Assembly: GCA_017601395.1 (NCBI GenBank)
Contig: JAFNIQ010000007.1
Span: 1-51,410, forward strand
Reading direction: 5' to 3'
Source: Candidatus Brockarchaeota archaeon
Lineage (GTDB): Archaea > Thermoproteota > EX4484-205 > JAAOZP01
DNA: 51,410 bases
Below the pieces are notes generated by a model, which saw only the letters and a program-made list of their open reading frames with translations, had not been told where the DNA came from and made no database searches. Below are positions 17,369 through 24,888 of this stretch, piece after piece. Position numbers and translations under genes: made by a program. The stretch's first letter is position 1, and every line of letters begins with the position of its first letter.

Positions 17369-18235
17369 ATGACGGTTAAGCCGATAATTCTGGATACTGA
17401 TATAGGTGACGATATAGATGATGCTTTTGCACTGTTGTTCGCGCTGAAGTGCAGCGAGCTGGAGCTTGAGGCAGTTACTGTCGTCTGGGGCGACGTTGAG
17501 ACGAGGGCCAGGCTGGCCTCCAAGCTCATATCAACACTAGGCTTGAAAACACCCGTGGCCCAAGGCTCCCCCCAGAGCCTCCTTGGGTTTAAACCCGGAT
17601 GGAAGCCCTGTCAAGCAGAGGTTTTAAAGGAGGGTGAGGCTTTTTCAAACATTCTGGAGACGCCGGCTTGGAACATTATTTCTGAGAAAGCCTGTGAAGT
17701 TGATGGGCTTGACCTTGTCAGCATAGGCCCTATGACGAACATTGCTTTAACACTACTCTTTAATCATGGTTTTGAGAAGAGGGTTGGGCTAACCTCGATG
17801 GCAGGGGTCTTCAAGGGTTCCGGCGCTGAATACAATGTTAAATGCGACCCTGAGGCTTTAAGCCTTGTTCTCAAGTCAGGTTTGAACCCTCTTCTAGTCG
17901 GCTTGGATGTCACGATGAAATGCGTAATGCCTATGAGCATGGTTGAGAAATTAAAGTCCAGCGGGAAGCCTGAGCACAGGCTTGTTTCAACAATGCTTGA
18001 CGCTTGGACTGGGAGCACCGGTTTCAGGCAGCCGGTTTTACACGACCCTCTGGCTTTAGCCACGCTGGTGGACTACAGGATTGTTAATGCTGAGAAAACC
18101 AGGGTTGAGGTTGAGCTTAAAGGAGAGTATACTCGCGGCTTCACTGTTATAACCAACGGCGCTCCTAATGCATCCGTGTGTTTGAATGTTGACGTCGACA
18201 GGTTTCTAAGGCTTTTCGAGGAAGTGGTTTTCTAA
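17369..18235 (+). CDS. Nucleoside hydrolase (inosine-uridine preferring family)
   Basis: The 288-residue protein starts with the calcium-binding DTDIGDDIDDAFAL motif (residues 8-21), the family signature, with DPLALAT in the C-terminal part providing the other Asp ligand. The family cleaves the N-glycosidic bond of ribonucleosides to base plus ribose. The substrate range is not predictable here. A TATA-like TTTATTA at 17332-17338 precedes the ATG by about 30 nt. It is followed by a GH172-like glycosidase, also with its own promoter, so the two are neighbours but not obviously one operon. Confidence 0.92.
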   Translation: MTVKPIILDTDIGDDIDDAFALLFALKCSELELEAVTVVWGDVETRARLASKLISTLGLKTPVAQGSPQSLLGFKPGWKPCQAEVLKEGEAFSNILETPAWNIISEKACEVDGLDLVSIGPMTNIALTLLFNHGFEKRVGLTSMAGVFKGSGAEYNVKCDPEALSLVLKSGLNPLLVGLDVTMKCVMPMSMVEKLKSSGKPEHRLVSTMLDAWTGSTGFRQPVLHDPLALATLVDYRIVNAEKTRVEVELKGEYTRGFTVITNGAPNASVCLNVDVDRFLRLFEEVVF

Positions 18236-18264
18236 AGTCTTAACATGTTTTCACTGGGAAAACC

Positions 18265-18272
18265 TTTAAAAA
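18265..18272 (+). promoter_or_regulatory. TATA-like box for the GH172-type gene
   Basis: TTTAAAAA lies 22-29 nt before the ATG at 18294, the spacing expected for a leaderless archaeal transcript. No ribosome-binding site is visible before the ATG, consistent with this. Confidence 0.55.
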
Positions 18273-18293
18273 GCAAACGTTCCTACCTGCTTC

Positions 18294-19346
18294 ATGGACG
18301 GGTTAAACTTTCTAAACGGGCCGCTTTCAAACCTGCCTAGGATAGTTCACGCTAAAACCAGAAGGTTCTCCTCCTTCGACAAGACTGGTGGCAACAAGGA
18401 TTACTGGATTATAGGCTCATGTGAAAAAGTGAATATTGCTGAAATCAAGGGCGCGGGAATAATAAGACACATATGGTTCACGGTGAGCTCCCTCAACAAG
18501 CTCTGCCTTAGAGACGCCGTGTTAAGAATGTACTGGGATGGTGAGCAGGATGCTAGCGTTGAAACACCTCTCGGAGACTTTTTTGGGGTCGGTCACGGTG
18601 TTGCAAATCATTTCGTTTCGCTCCCGTTAAGCATGGTGAGGGGACCCGGCAGAGGGGTCAACGCGGGGATGAACTGCTACTTTCCAATGCCGTTCTCAAA
18701 CGGGGCTAGGATAGAGGTTGAGAACGAGAAGGACGACGAGATTATACTTTACTTCCACGTGGACTACGAGCAGGTTGACGAAATACCTGAAGACTACGGC
18801 AGGTTCCACTGCTGGTGGAACAGGGAGAATCCGTGCACCCCGGTTGAACACAGCGGGGAGGGCTTAAACACTACTGGTGAAGACAACTATTTAATACTGT
18901 ACGCGGAGGGCGTAGGCCACTATGTGGGATGCGTTCTCAACGTGGACAATTTCAATGCTTTCCACCAGAAGTACACGTGGTTCGGAGAGGGTGACGACAT
19001 GATTTTCGTAGACGGGGAAAAATGGCCTCCCAGCATCCATGGCACCGGGACTGAGGACTACTTCTTGGCGGCATGGGGCTTCCCATGCGGGGAATACTCG
19101 GGGCCGTATCACGGTGTCTCGCTTGCTGGAGACACTGTAGAGTGGTCTGGAAAATGGAGCGTCTACAGGTTTCACATAGAAGACCCGGTTCGGTTCACGA
19201 AGTCGATCAGGGTGACTATTGAACACGGGCATGCTAACGACCAGGGTAACGATTATTCGAGCGTAGCATACTGGTATCAGTCTGAGCCCCATAAGAAATT
19301 CCCACCCCTGCCGAAGGCGCTGGACAGGAGGCCTAGAAGAGTTTAA
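18294..19346 (+). CDS. DUF2961 / GH172-family glycoside hydrolase-like protein
   Basis: The 350-residue protein carries the DUF2961 landmarks: an N-terminal RRFSSFDKTGGNKD segment, GAGIIRHIWFTV, PLGDFFGVGHG, and the conserved GTGTEDYFLAAWGF near residue 245. DUF2961 proteins now form glycoside hydrolase family GH172, which includes alpha-D-arabinofuranosidases and difructose-anhydride synthases. No signal peptide is seen, so it is predicted to be cytoplasmic. The substrate is unknown. Its neighbour, a nucleoside hydrolase, also acts on pentose glycosides, which may hint at pentose salvage, but that is only inference. Confidence 0.85.
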   Translation: MDGLNFLNGPLSNLPRIVHAKTRRFSSFDKTGGNKDYWIIGSCEKVNIAEIKGAGIIRHIWFTVSSLNKLCLRDAVLRMYWDGEQDASVETPLGDFFGVGHGVANHFVSLPLSMVRGPGRGVNAGMNCYFPMPFSNGARIEVENEKDDEIILYFHVDYEQVDEIPEDYGRFHCWWNRENPCTPVEHSGEGLNTTGEDNYLILYAEGVGHYVGCVLNVDNFNAFHQKYTWFGEGDDMIFVDGEKWPPSIHGTGTEDYFLAAWGFPCGEYSGPYHGVSLAGDTVEWSGKWSVYRFHIEDPVRFTKSIRVTIEHGHANDQGNDYSSVAYWYQSEPHKKFPPLPKALDRRPRRV

Positions 19347-19567
19347 AGCAAGCCTTAACCAGCATCGTCTGGAAATCTCTTTTTCCACGTTAAGCAAGCT
19401 TTCCACCCAGCATGCTCCTCCCACGCTTTATTATTCTTGTCTCATTACTCTATTGGTTTCAACAGAAGATTTTAACCCTTTGAGCTTTTTCTTGCCGCTG
19501 CCGTAATAACCTCAACTAAAAAGCTTATATTGCAGATGAAACAAATAATCACGATGGGTGTTTTGAA

Positions 19568-19867
19568 GTGTCAAGGCTATATCGATTATCTGGCTTCTCG
19601 GCTTTAATACTTGGTATTCTAGGCGTATTAGAATCGCTCTACCTTTTTGGAATTAAGGCTATTACAACATCCCTTGTTCGAGATGTGATAGGAAACGCTA
19701 TATGGTGTGTAGCTAGCTCGAACATGACGGCTTACGAGGATGTTGAAACTATGAACAAACGGCTCAATGAACTATCTTCACTAGCAGAAAAGCCGCTGCT
19801 ACTACTCTTTAGCCTGATACTGATATCGATATCGGTTATAATGATTAAAAGCCATAGCAAAAAATGA
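19568..19867 (+). CDS. Small two-helix membrane protein, unknown function
   Basis: A 99-residue frame starting at GTG (19568). It has one hydrophobic helix near the N-terminus (about 7-32), a polar loop of about 45 residues with several charged residues, and a second helix near the C-terminus (about 76-92), ending in a basic tail. The layout suggests both ends in the cytoplasm and an external loop. No family is recognised. It stands alone, with a TATA-like region in the AT-rich sequence before it. It could be a minor membrane or sensor-associated protein. Confidence 0.5.
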   Translation: MSRLYRLSGFSALILGILGVLESLYLFGIKAITTSLVRDVIGNAIWCVASSNMTAYEDVETMNKRLNELSSLAEKPLLLLFSLILISISVIMIKSHSKK

Positions 19868-20128
19868 CAAATGGCACATCCACAGTTTCATATAAATCTC
19901 TAAAAAAGTTCGGGAATAAAATTAGGAGTTGAGACAATCTGCTTAGCCTTAAACCCATGTACACGCCTGTGGTAATTGACTGGCACGCGAAGTGCAACCC
20001 ACTGTTCCTATGTTTAGCGAATAATCGCGGTATCGTGAGATCCTCTGTGAGCCATAGACGTCACCTCTCAACTCCCGGAAACGGATGTTCACCTGGACTT
20101 AAGCTGAAGTAATTTGACCGGCAATGTA

Positions 20129-20168
20129 AGCGGGCCCGCCGCGATTCGAACGCAGAATCTTTGGCTAC
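20129..20168 (-). repeat. Displaced tRNA-Arg 3' half (attachment-site duplicate)
   Basis: It matches 22955-22994 in the intact tRNA at 36 of 40 positions, and the first 25 plus-strand positions are identical. Read on the minus strand it contains the TPsiC arm and the CGGGCCC acceptor strand, but the sequence beyond it does not give a D arm or 5' acceptor, so it is a fragment rather than a second tRNA. One change in the T stem keeps pairing as T-G. Confidence 0.8.
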
Positions 20169-20181
20169 CCCTTTAAAGTTT

Positions 20182-20874
20182 CTAAGAAAGAAGTGTTGCT
20201 AGCCTAACATAAACTTTATCCTTATAGGTGCTGATGCTCTCAATCTCCAGCCTTTCGATATCTATAAATAATTTATAACCGACTATGTGTTTTGCAAGCC
20301 CCTCATAGATTAAATTTTTGCTTAAAGAGTGAATAAAATTCTTGACGCGTTGAAAATCAAAATCAACAACATCCGTTATTATCTTATTAGCATAGTCGGA
20401 ATCAAGCTCACATTTCAAGGACATTTCTGGAACTACTATAATTTCCCTTCCTCCTGCCTTAGTTTTTACCCTTGAATCCATACCAAATTTCTCAGTAAGA
20501 ATTTGCCTATTTATTTTATATTCTTCTTCTACGTGCTCCAAATCATCTCGATATGATTCTTTCTCTGAATTCATATGGTCAGAGAGAAGGATTGTAACAA
20601 AGTCCACCTTAACATCACCCTCTAGATTCAAAGCTGCGTTTAACAGGCGTTCAGCTAAATCTCCTACCCTCTTAGGATTACTCGAATAAGCTGTTAAATA
20701 AAAGATAGTCCCCTCATCTCTTTCCCGGCCTGTAATCCCTATGACACATTCTTTTATTGTTTCTCTCCATCTTTTAGAAACATATTTCTCGCTATTTACT
20801 CTAACCGCCTCTAAGTCGTCCCCCCACATCCAGACTGTAGCGTGGCTCATCTTATCCTCTGATGATCGTTTCAA
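20182..20874 (-). CDS. Third protein of the element; unrecognised family
   Basis: A 230-residue protein with no family I recognise. It is rich in charged residues, with no membrane segments and no cysteine cluster. A predicted alpha/beta N-terminal part (VWMWGDDLEAVRVN, then GTIFYLTAYSSNP and VDFVTILLSD) is followed by a helical stretch with a possible short coiled coil (YRDDLEHVEEEYKINRQ) and a C-terminal domain that ends in beta-like strands. The start is TTG at 20874, directly after the LAGLIDADG stop. The ATG at 20850 is an alternative. Its C-terminal 58 residues have a homologue at 39428-39604, so the family is a real, repeated partner of the other two genes. It has no tyrosine- or serine-recombinase motif. 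Confidence 0.75.
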   Translation of the reverse strand: MKRSSEDKMSHATVWMWGDDLEAVRVNSEKYVSKRWRETIKECVIGITGRERDEGTIFYLTAYSSNPKRVGDLAERLLNAALNLEGDVKVDFVTILLSDHMNSEKESYRDDLEHVEEEYKINRQILTEKFGMDSRVKTKAGGREIIVVPEMSLKCELDSDYANKIITDVVDFDFQRVKNFIHSLSKNLIYEGLAKHIVGYKLFIDIERLEIESISTYKDKVYVRLATLLS

Positions 20875-21813
20875 CTAGCCCTCTCTTCCCTCCTCCTTTT
20901 CTTCTTCACTTTTGTATTTTAACCTTATACTTTCCAGTCTTTTTGCACGACCCGGGTGATAAGTACCTATTTCCTCTGCAAACCGAACGTATTCGTCTTC
21001 AGGAATAGAGAAAACATAGTAATTGTGTAGCGGAGGTTCTTTTTTAGAGACGTGAATCGGGTTAGGATGAAACCCTAGGAGTTTGAATGCTTCCCACAGT
21101 TCTTTTATCCCCTCTTCACAAGTTGACGATATTTTAATGGAGAAGCCTTCTTCACTTTTGCTTATATTCCCGTCTCCAGAAAAGAAACCTCTTAAATATG
21201 CTCTCAATCCATCTTTATCAAGATGTTTAAACGGAACGTGGAATTTAAAAGCCTTCGGCTTAATACCTAGGTCCAGAAGATCAAAATACACTCCTCTATC
21301 ATATGTTCTTGCTTCAAAATACTCCCTTCCATCCCTCTTCCTCTTATGGTAAACATGAGGTTCTATACCATAAACTTCCTTAAACAGATCATTATAGCGT
21401 TCAATGAGCTCCCTATGTTTCGAGGTGAAATGAACCTCAAAGTCAGGGTGCTCTCTAGTAGAATAAAGACCGCCGTCTGAAGCTATGAGACCACAGATTT
21501 CAGCTTTCCTAGAAGTCGTTATTTCTCTAAGCCCTTCTTCTGATACTTCTAACAGCGTCCCACGGCACAGTGGAAAAAGGAATCTATCCTCCTCAATTAT
21601 TGCTTTTGAGAATTTGCCGATGAGTTCACCTTTTTTAAGCAGCTCATATTCCTCCCTTTCCGTCTTTCGTATTTCATACTCTCCGAAAACTCTAATAGTT
21701 TTAGCTTCGTATTTTTCACACTTCTCACCATGAATTGTGGGTTCTTTCTCATATACCGATTCTCCTTGGCCAAATCTTCTTTCATATTGCCTTATGGCTG
21801 AGCCTCCGCCCAT
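20875..21813 (-). CDS. Two-motif LAGLIDADG endonuclease-like protein
   Basis: The 312-residue protein has two LAGLIDADG helices, ICGLIASDGG (about 106-115, Asp 113) and YLRGFFSGDGN (about 206-216, Asp 214), separated by about 100 residues as in monomeric homing endonucleases. Both acidic catalytic residues are present, so it may be active. Unlike an intron- or intein-encoded enzyme it is a stand-alone gene with an extra N-terminal domain of about 100 residues beginning MGGG, which is conserved in the decayed copy at 38.55 kb. It starts 6 nt after the TGT-like gene and touches the third gene, so all three form one operon. A role as nuclease, maturase-like RNA binder or DNA-binding regulator remains open. 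Confidence 0.88.
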   Translation of the reverse strand: MGGGSAIRQYERRFGQGESVYEKEPTIHGEKCEKYEAKTIRVFGEYEIRKTEREEYELLKKGELIGKFSKAIIEEDRFLFPLCRGTLLEVSEEGLREITTSRKAEICGLIASDGGLYSTREHPDFEVHFTSKHRELIERYNDLFKEVYGIEPHVYHKRKRDGREYFEARTYDRGVYFDLLDLGIKPKAFKFHVPFKHLDKDGLRAYLRGFFSGDGNISKSEEGFSIKISSTCEEGIKELWEAFKLLGFHPNPIHVSKKEPPLHNYYVFSIPEDEYVRFAEEIGTYHPGRAKRLESIRLKYKSEEEKEEGREG

Positions 21814-21819
21814 TGATTC

Positions 21820-22884
21820 TCACTTGCTTAAGTCTAACAAGTTATGGACAATCAGAATCTTCATGCATGCTTCCTTCCCGTCTATCCATAAATCAAGCAA
21901 CTCCTGTGGCATTAACCCATTACAAGCCTTGCAATTACATTCATCAAACCTTATTTCAGGATCATTAAGCGGATATGGAAATCCGTTCTTAAAATAATTT
22001 CCATGCTTAGCTTCTATGAACCAAGAGAGATTACTGTAGCTTATTCCTTTATACTTCTGCTTTCGACCAACACCATAAACGAGTAGTTCAAAATAAATAC
22101 TACTATTCTTCAAGATCTTGAGAGCGTATGGAAGAAAATATCCTAAACCTCCTTCTTCAAAAAGTTCTCTTGCCGGCATTGCGAATGAAACATATCCCAT
22201 TTCAACCTGTTTCTTAATGGCCCAATCCATTTGTAGAAGGTTAGCACCCTTGACCAAGCCTATTACAGGGATGTTTAGCTTAAGAAAATCTTTTGCAAAA
22301 GATACAAGACGTATAGTTTGAGACCAAGATAAGAAAAGGGGGTCATCGGTATATGTGTAGTTATCTGGAATCATAGTAGCATCAGGCCTCAAATCCCTAA
22401 TCAGCCTGAAGTAATCCTCTAGCCTAAGCTTATCGATAAACTCATCCGGCATCACCGTAGATAAAACAATCTTCCCATTAAAACCTAGGAAATCATGAAG
22501 TCCCTTACTTGATGCTTTAGACAACATATTCTCATTTATGAGTAATTGCCAAAGGGGAACAAAGATCATAGGTGTTTGAAGACCTTCCCTCCAAAACCAG
22601 GACCTTCGATCTAAAATATCGATTTCAGGAACAAATTTAGGAAAACCTATCCTGGTTACTTGGTTCCTACTTGCTAAAGGAATGGATATAGGAGGTGGTC
22701 GGCCTTCACCTCCACTAGGACAATAGGGTCTTAACCGGCAGAAAGATTTAGGGTAAGTTAACCCCAAATGATGACTTCCACGAAGGCAACGAGCCACAAG
22801 GCATACGCCAATGATCGTGCAACGAGGACAGGGATTCTTAAAGTAGGGGCAGGACTTACATTCAACTCCACATCCACTTTTCAA
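21820..22884 (-). CDS. TGT-superfamily base-exchange enzyme with Cys-rich N-terminus
   Basis: The 354-residue protein ends with the tRNA-guanine transglycosylase zinc motif, C316-x-C318-x2-C321-x25-H347. The core fits a TGT barrel: LRPDATMIPDNYTY matches the substrate-pocket Asp region, and IPVIGLVKGANLLQMD matches the GxVQGG strand. The usual YAIGGL is replaced by FAMPARE, a marked divergence. Before the barrel lies a Cys-rich region of about 60 residues (CGVECKSCPYF, then CPRC, and more) not found in ordinary TGTs, which may bind zinc or an iron-sulfur cluster. No PUA domain is present, unlike archaeal TGT. The start is TTG at 22884 with a GTGGAG site before it. The substrate could be tRNA or, as for DpdA relatives, DNA. 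Confidence 0.82.
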   Translation of the reverse strand: MKSGCGVECKSCPYFKNPCPRCTIIGVCLVARCLRGSHHLGLTYPKSFCRLRPYCPSGGEGRPPPISIPLASRNQVTRIGFPKFVPEIDILDRRSWFWREGLQTPMIFVPLWQLLINENMLSKASSKGLHDFLGFNGKIVLSTVMPDEFIDKLRLEDYFRLIRDLRPDATMIPDNYTYTDDPLFLSWSQTIRLVSFAKDFLKLNIPVIGLVKGANLLQMDWAIKKQVEMGYVSFAMPARELFEEGGLGYFLPYALKILKNSSIYFELLVYGVGRKQKYKGISYSNLSWFIEAKHGNYFKNGFPYPLNDPEIRFDECNCKACNGLMPQELLDLWIDGKEACMKILIVHNLLDLSK

Positions 22885-22898
22885 GCTCCACTCTAATC

Positions 22899-22909
22899 AC
22901 ATATAAAAT
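22899..22909 (-). promoter_or_regulatory. Promoter of the element's operon
   Basis: On the minus strand TTTTATAT lies about 17-24 nt before the TTG start of the TGT-like gene, and a GTGGAG ribosome-binding site lies between them. It is the only evident promoter for the three-gene operon. Confidence 0.45.
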
Positions 22910-22954
22910 GTTTAATAACACTTTCTGACAGCTCGTAACAACGTTTTACGGGGT

Positions 22955-22994
22955 AGCGGGCCCGCCGCGATTCGAACGCGGGATCTTCGGCTCC
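22955..22994 (-). repeat. Attachment-site copy within the intact tRNA-Arg
   Basis: This is the 3' half of the tRNA from the anticodon loop to the discriminator, and it pairs with the duplicate at 20129-20168. Integration in the tRNA 3' half with the intact gene regenerated at one junction is the standard pattern for archaeal tRNA-directed integrases. Confidence 0.78.
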
Positions 22995-23049
22995 GGAGGC
23001 CTGCGTGGAATGATCCTCGACGCCTTTATCCTGGCTTGGCCACGGGCCC
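22957..23049 (-). tRNA. tRNA-Arg (anticodon CCG) with a 17-nt intron
   Basis: On the minus strand the gene folds into a complete tRNA. The acceptor stem is GGGCCCG/CGGGCCC with G discriminator. The D arm has a GCC/GGC stem. The T arm is CCGCG-TTCGAAT-CGCGG. If 23001-23017 is removed, the anticodon stem becomes a perfect TCGGC/GCCGA with loop CTCCGGA, giving anticodon CCG for the Arg codon CGG. Without removal no anticodon stem forms. The mature length is 76 nt. CCA is not encoded (CTA follows the discriminator). Its 3' end is the attachment site of the adjoining element. Confidence 0.9.
23001..23017 (-). other. Non-canonical tRNA intron between positions 29 and 30
   Basis: The 17-nt insert AGGATCATTCCACGCAG interrupts the 5' strand of the anticodon stem rather than the usual 37/38 site. 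It can be shifted by one base (23002-23018) because of a repeated G. The flanks allow only a short, relaxed bulge-helix-bulge (AGG with CCT). Introns at such positions need the broad-specificity splicing endonucleases found in TACK archaea. Confidence 0.75.
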
Positions 23050-23071
23050 TGTTAAACTTTATTTACATGGG

Positions 23072-23080
23072 CTTTTAAAC
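23072..23080 (+). promoter_or_regulatory. TATA-like box for lysS
   Basis: CTTTTAAAC lies 21-29 nt before the ATG at 23101, consistent with a leaderless transcript. It sits just outside the 5' end of the divergently oriented tRNA-Arg gene. Confidence 0.5.
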
Positions 23081-23100
23081 CTAATTCGCCTCAACCAAGC

Positions 23101-24729
23101 ATGGGGAGCAGTAATAAGGGCAGGTTCGTGTTCTGGGCTGATGCGGTGGCCGATTCAGCGATTGCGCATGCTAGGAGAAACAGTATGCCTCTTGTAACCG
23201 TTAAGAGCGGCGGCTCCCCCTCCGGGGGGAAGCACATAGGCAACATGAACGACCAGATACGTGCCTTCTTCATACATGATGCTTTAACCAGGAAGGGTGT
23301 TCGCGCAAGGCTGATCTACACTAACGACGATATGGATCCTCTTAGAACTATTCCGCCTTCCGCGCCCGACGGGGACGGGGAGTGGCATGTTTTCACGGAG
23401 CAGGAGTTAGCGACGCTTGAAAAACACTTAGGCTGGCCGTACAGCCGTATACCGGATGTCTTCGGATGCCACAGGTCTTGGGGGGAGCATTTCAACTCCG
23501 TGATTCAAGACGGGTTGGGCAGAATAGGAATAGTCATGGAGAACTATGATAACAGCGAGTCTTACGCTAGCGGAAGGTTTCTCGAAGCCACTAGGCTGAC
23601 CCTCTCTAAGACGATGCTCGTAAGGGAGGTTTTAAGCAGGTTTCAGAGAAACGTTGAGAAGAACTGGATACCTTTCCACCCTGTCTGCGGCAACTGTGGG
23701 AAAATAACGACGACGGCTCTAAGCTTCGACCTTGGCAGCGAGACTGTTGAGTACGAGTGTAAAGGGAGGGTTCTAGCCGGGAAATACGTGATAAAGGGCT
23801 GTGGACACAGGGGTTTTTCAACGCTTAAAGAGGGTAAGCTTCCCTGGCGTCTAGAATGGGTTGCACAGTGGATGGTTTTCCAGGTTAACGCGGAGCCCTT
23901 CGGAAAGGATCATTACGAGGGCTCCTGGAAGTCTGGTCAAGCATTGGCTAGGGAAGTCTACGGGATAGAGCCGCCGGCAAGCCTCGTCTACGAGTTCTTC
24001 CTTGTTAACGGCGAGAAAATGTCGAGCAGAAAGGGTAACGCGTACATACTTCACGACCTGCTGAAGGTTCTTGAGCCCGAGGTGATAAAGTACCTCTACA
24101 CTAAGAGGCCGATGATGCAGAGGAATATCGACTTGAAGAATCTACACCTCCTAGTTGAGGAGTTCGACAGGTTTGAGGAGAGCTTTTTCAAAGGGGACTC
24201 AGAGGAGGCTGCGAGAATATATCCTGCGATAGTCGGGAAAGTCCCTGCGAAAAAGCCGTTGAGAGTGAGCTACCTGCTTGCAAGCTACGTCGTCCAGTTC
24301 TACCCGGTTGAGGAGGCTTACAGAAGCCTGGTTAGGGCAGGCGTCGTAAAAGAGGAGGCTTGTGAAGAAGACAGGGAGAGGGTGCTCCGGAGACTTTGGC
24401 TCGCTGGAAACTGGCTTTCGGCTTTCGCGGATGCCAGCAAGTACGTTTTAAAGAGGGAGCCCGTGGAAGTGGATTTAAGCGGCTTCAAACATGCCTTAAA
24501 GGAGCTCGTGGAAGAGTTGTCGTCGCTGAAAGAGTTTAACGGCGAGGAAATACAGAACATTATTTACTCCACTGCCCGTAGGCATGGCATCCCCTCGTCA
24601 AGCTTCTTCGAGAAGCTTTACATGGTTTTCACCGGAAGAGGAAGTGGCCCAAGGCTCGGCTACCTGCTTGCGACACTGGGCAGGGAACATGTAGTAACCC
24701 GGCTTAACACTCTTCTCCAAAAACCTTAG
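23101..24729 (+). CDS. lysS: Class I lysyl-tRNA synthetase
   Basis: The 542-residue enzyme carries the class I signatures HIGN (in SGGKHIGNMND, near residue 47) and KMSSRKGN (near residue 307). This is the archaeal-type LysRS, unrelated in fold to the class II enzyme of most bacteria and eukaryotes. Between them sits a zinc-type knuckle (CGNCGKI, with a paired Cys further on), and a helical anticodon-binding domain forms the C-terminal third. It charges tRNA-Lys in the cytoplasm. It stands alone behind the tRNA-Arg gene, with its own TATA box. Confidence 0.97.
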   Translation: MGSSNKGRFVFWADAVADSAIAHARRNSMPLVTVKSGGSPSGGKHIGNMNDQIRAFFIHDALTRKGVRARLIYTNDDMDPLRTIPPSAPDGDGEWHVFTEQELATLEKHLGWPYSRIPDVFGCHRSWGEHFNSVIQDGLGRIGIVMENYDNSESYASGRFLEATRLTLSKTMLVREVLSRFQRNVEKNWIPFHPVCGNCGKITTTALSFDLGSETVEYECKGRVLAGKYVIKGCGHRGFSTLKEGKLPWRLEWVAQWMVFQVNAEPFGKDHYEGSWKSGQALAREVYGIEPPASLVYEFFLVNGEKMSSRKGNAYILHDLLKVLEPEVIKYLYTKRPMMQRNIDLKNLHLLVEEFDRFEESFFKGDSEEAARIYPAIVGKVPAKKPLRVSYLLASYVVQFYPVEEAYRSLVRAGVVKEEACEEDRERVLRRLWLAGNWLSAFADASKYVLKREPVEVDLSGFKHALKELVEELSSLKEFNGEEIQNIIYSTARRHGIPSSSFFEKLYMVFTGRGSGPRLGYLLATLGREHVVTRLNTLLQKP

Positions 24730-24888
24730 TCGATGCAGCTTCCTCATTTTTCTATGTTCCGGTTGATGTTAACCTGCGAACACGTTTTACGGTTGAAAAT
24801 CAGTCGACTTTAGACGGATGTTTTCTGAACATCTAATTGTAAGGTTAAATACCGGTTTCCTGAAGAGGTGCAAACATTGGATTCAAGC

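Larger units (their letters stand above)
20131..22956. mobile_element. tRNA-Arg-integrated element carrying TGT-like, LAGLIDADG and third genes
   Basis: About 2.83 kb lies between an intact tRNA-Arg gene (3' end at 22957) and a displaced copy of that tRNA's 3' half (from 20129). This arrangement is what site-specific integration into a tRNA gene leaves. The interior is clearly AT-richer than flanking DNA and holds a tight three-gene minus-strand operon: a TGT-superfamily enzyme, a LAGLIDADG protein and an unknown protein. No integrase, replication gene or transposase is visible, so the element is either non-autonomous or uses an unrecognised protein for mobility. A decayed relative of the same three genes is at 37.5-39.6 kb. 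Confidence 0.72.

Noticed and set aside
20101-20170. A second functional tRNA-Arg gene
   Set aside because: Only the 3' half is present. Minus-strand sequence beyond it gives no D arm or acceptor 5' strand, so it is the displaced attachment fragment.
20131-22956. LAGLIDADG protein encoded by a group I intron, rRNA intron or intein
   Set aside because: There is no host gene or rRNA around it. The frame is stand-alone in an operon and no intein junction residues are present.
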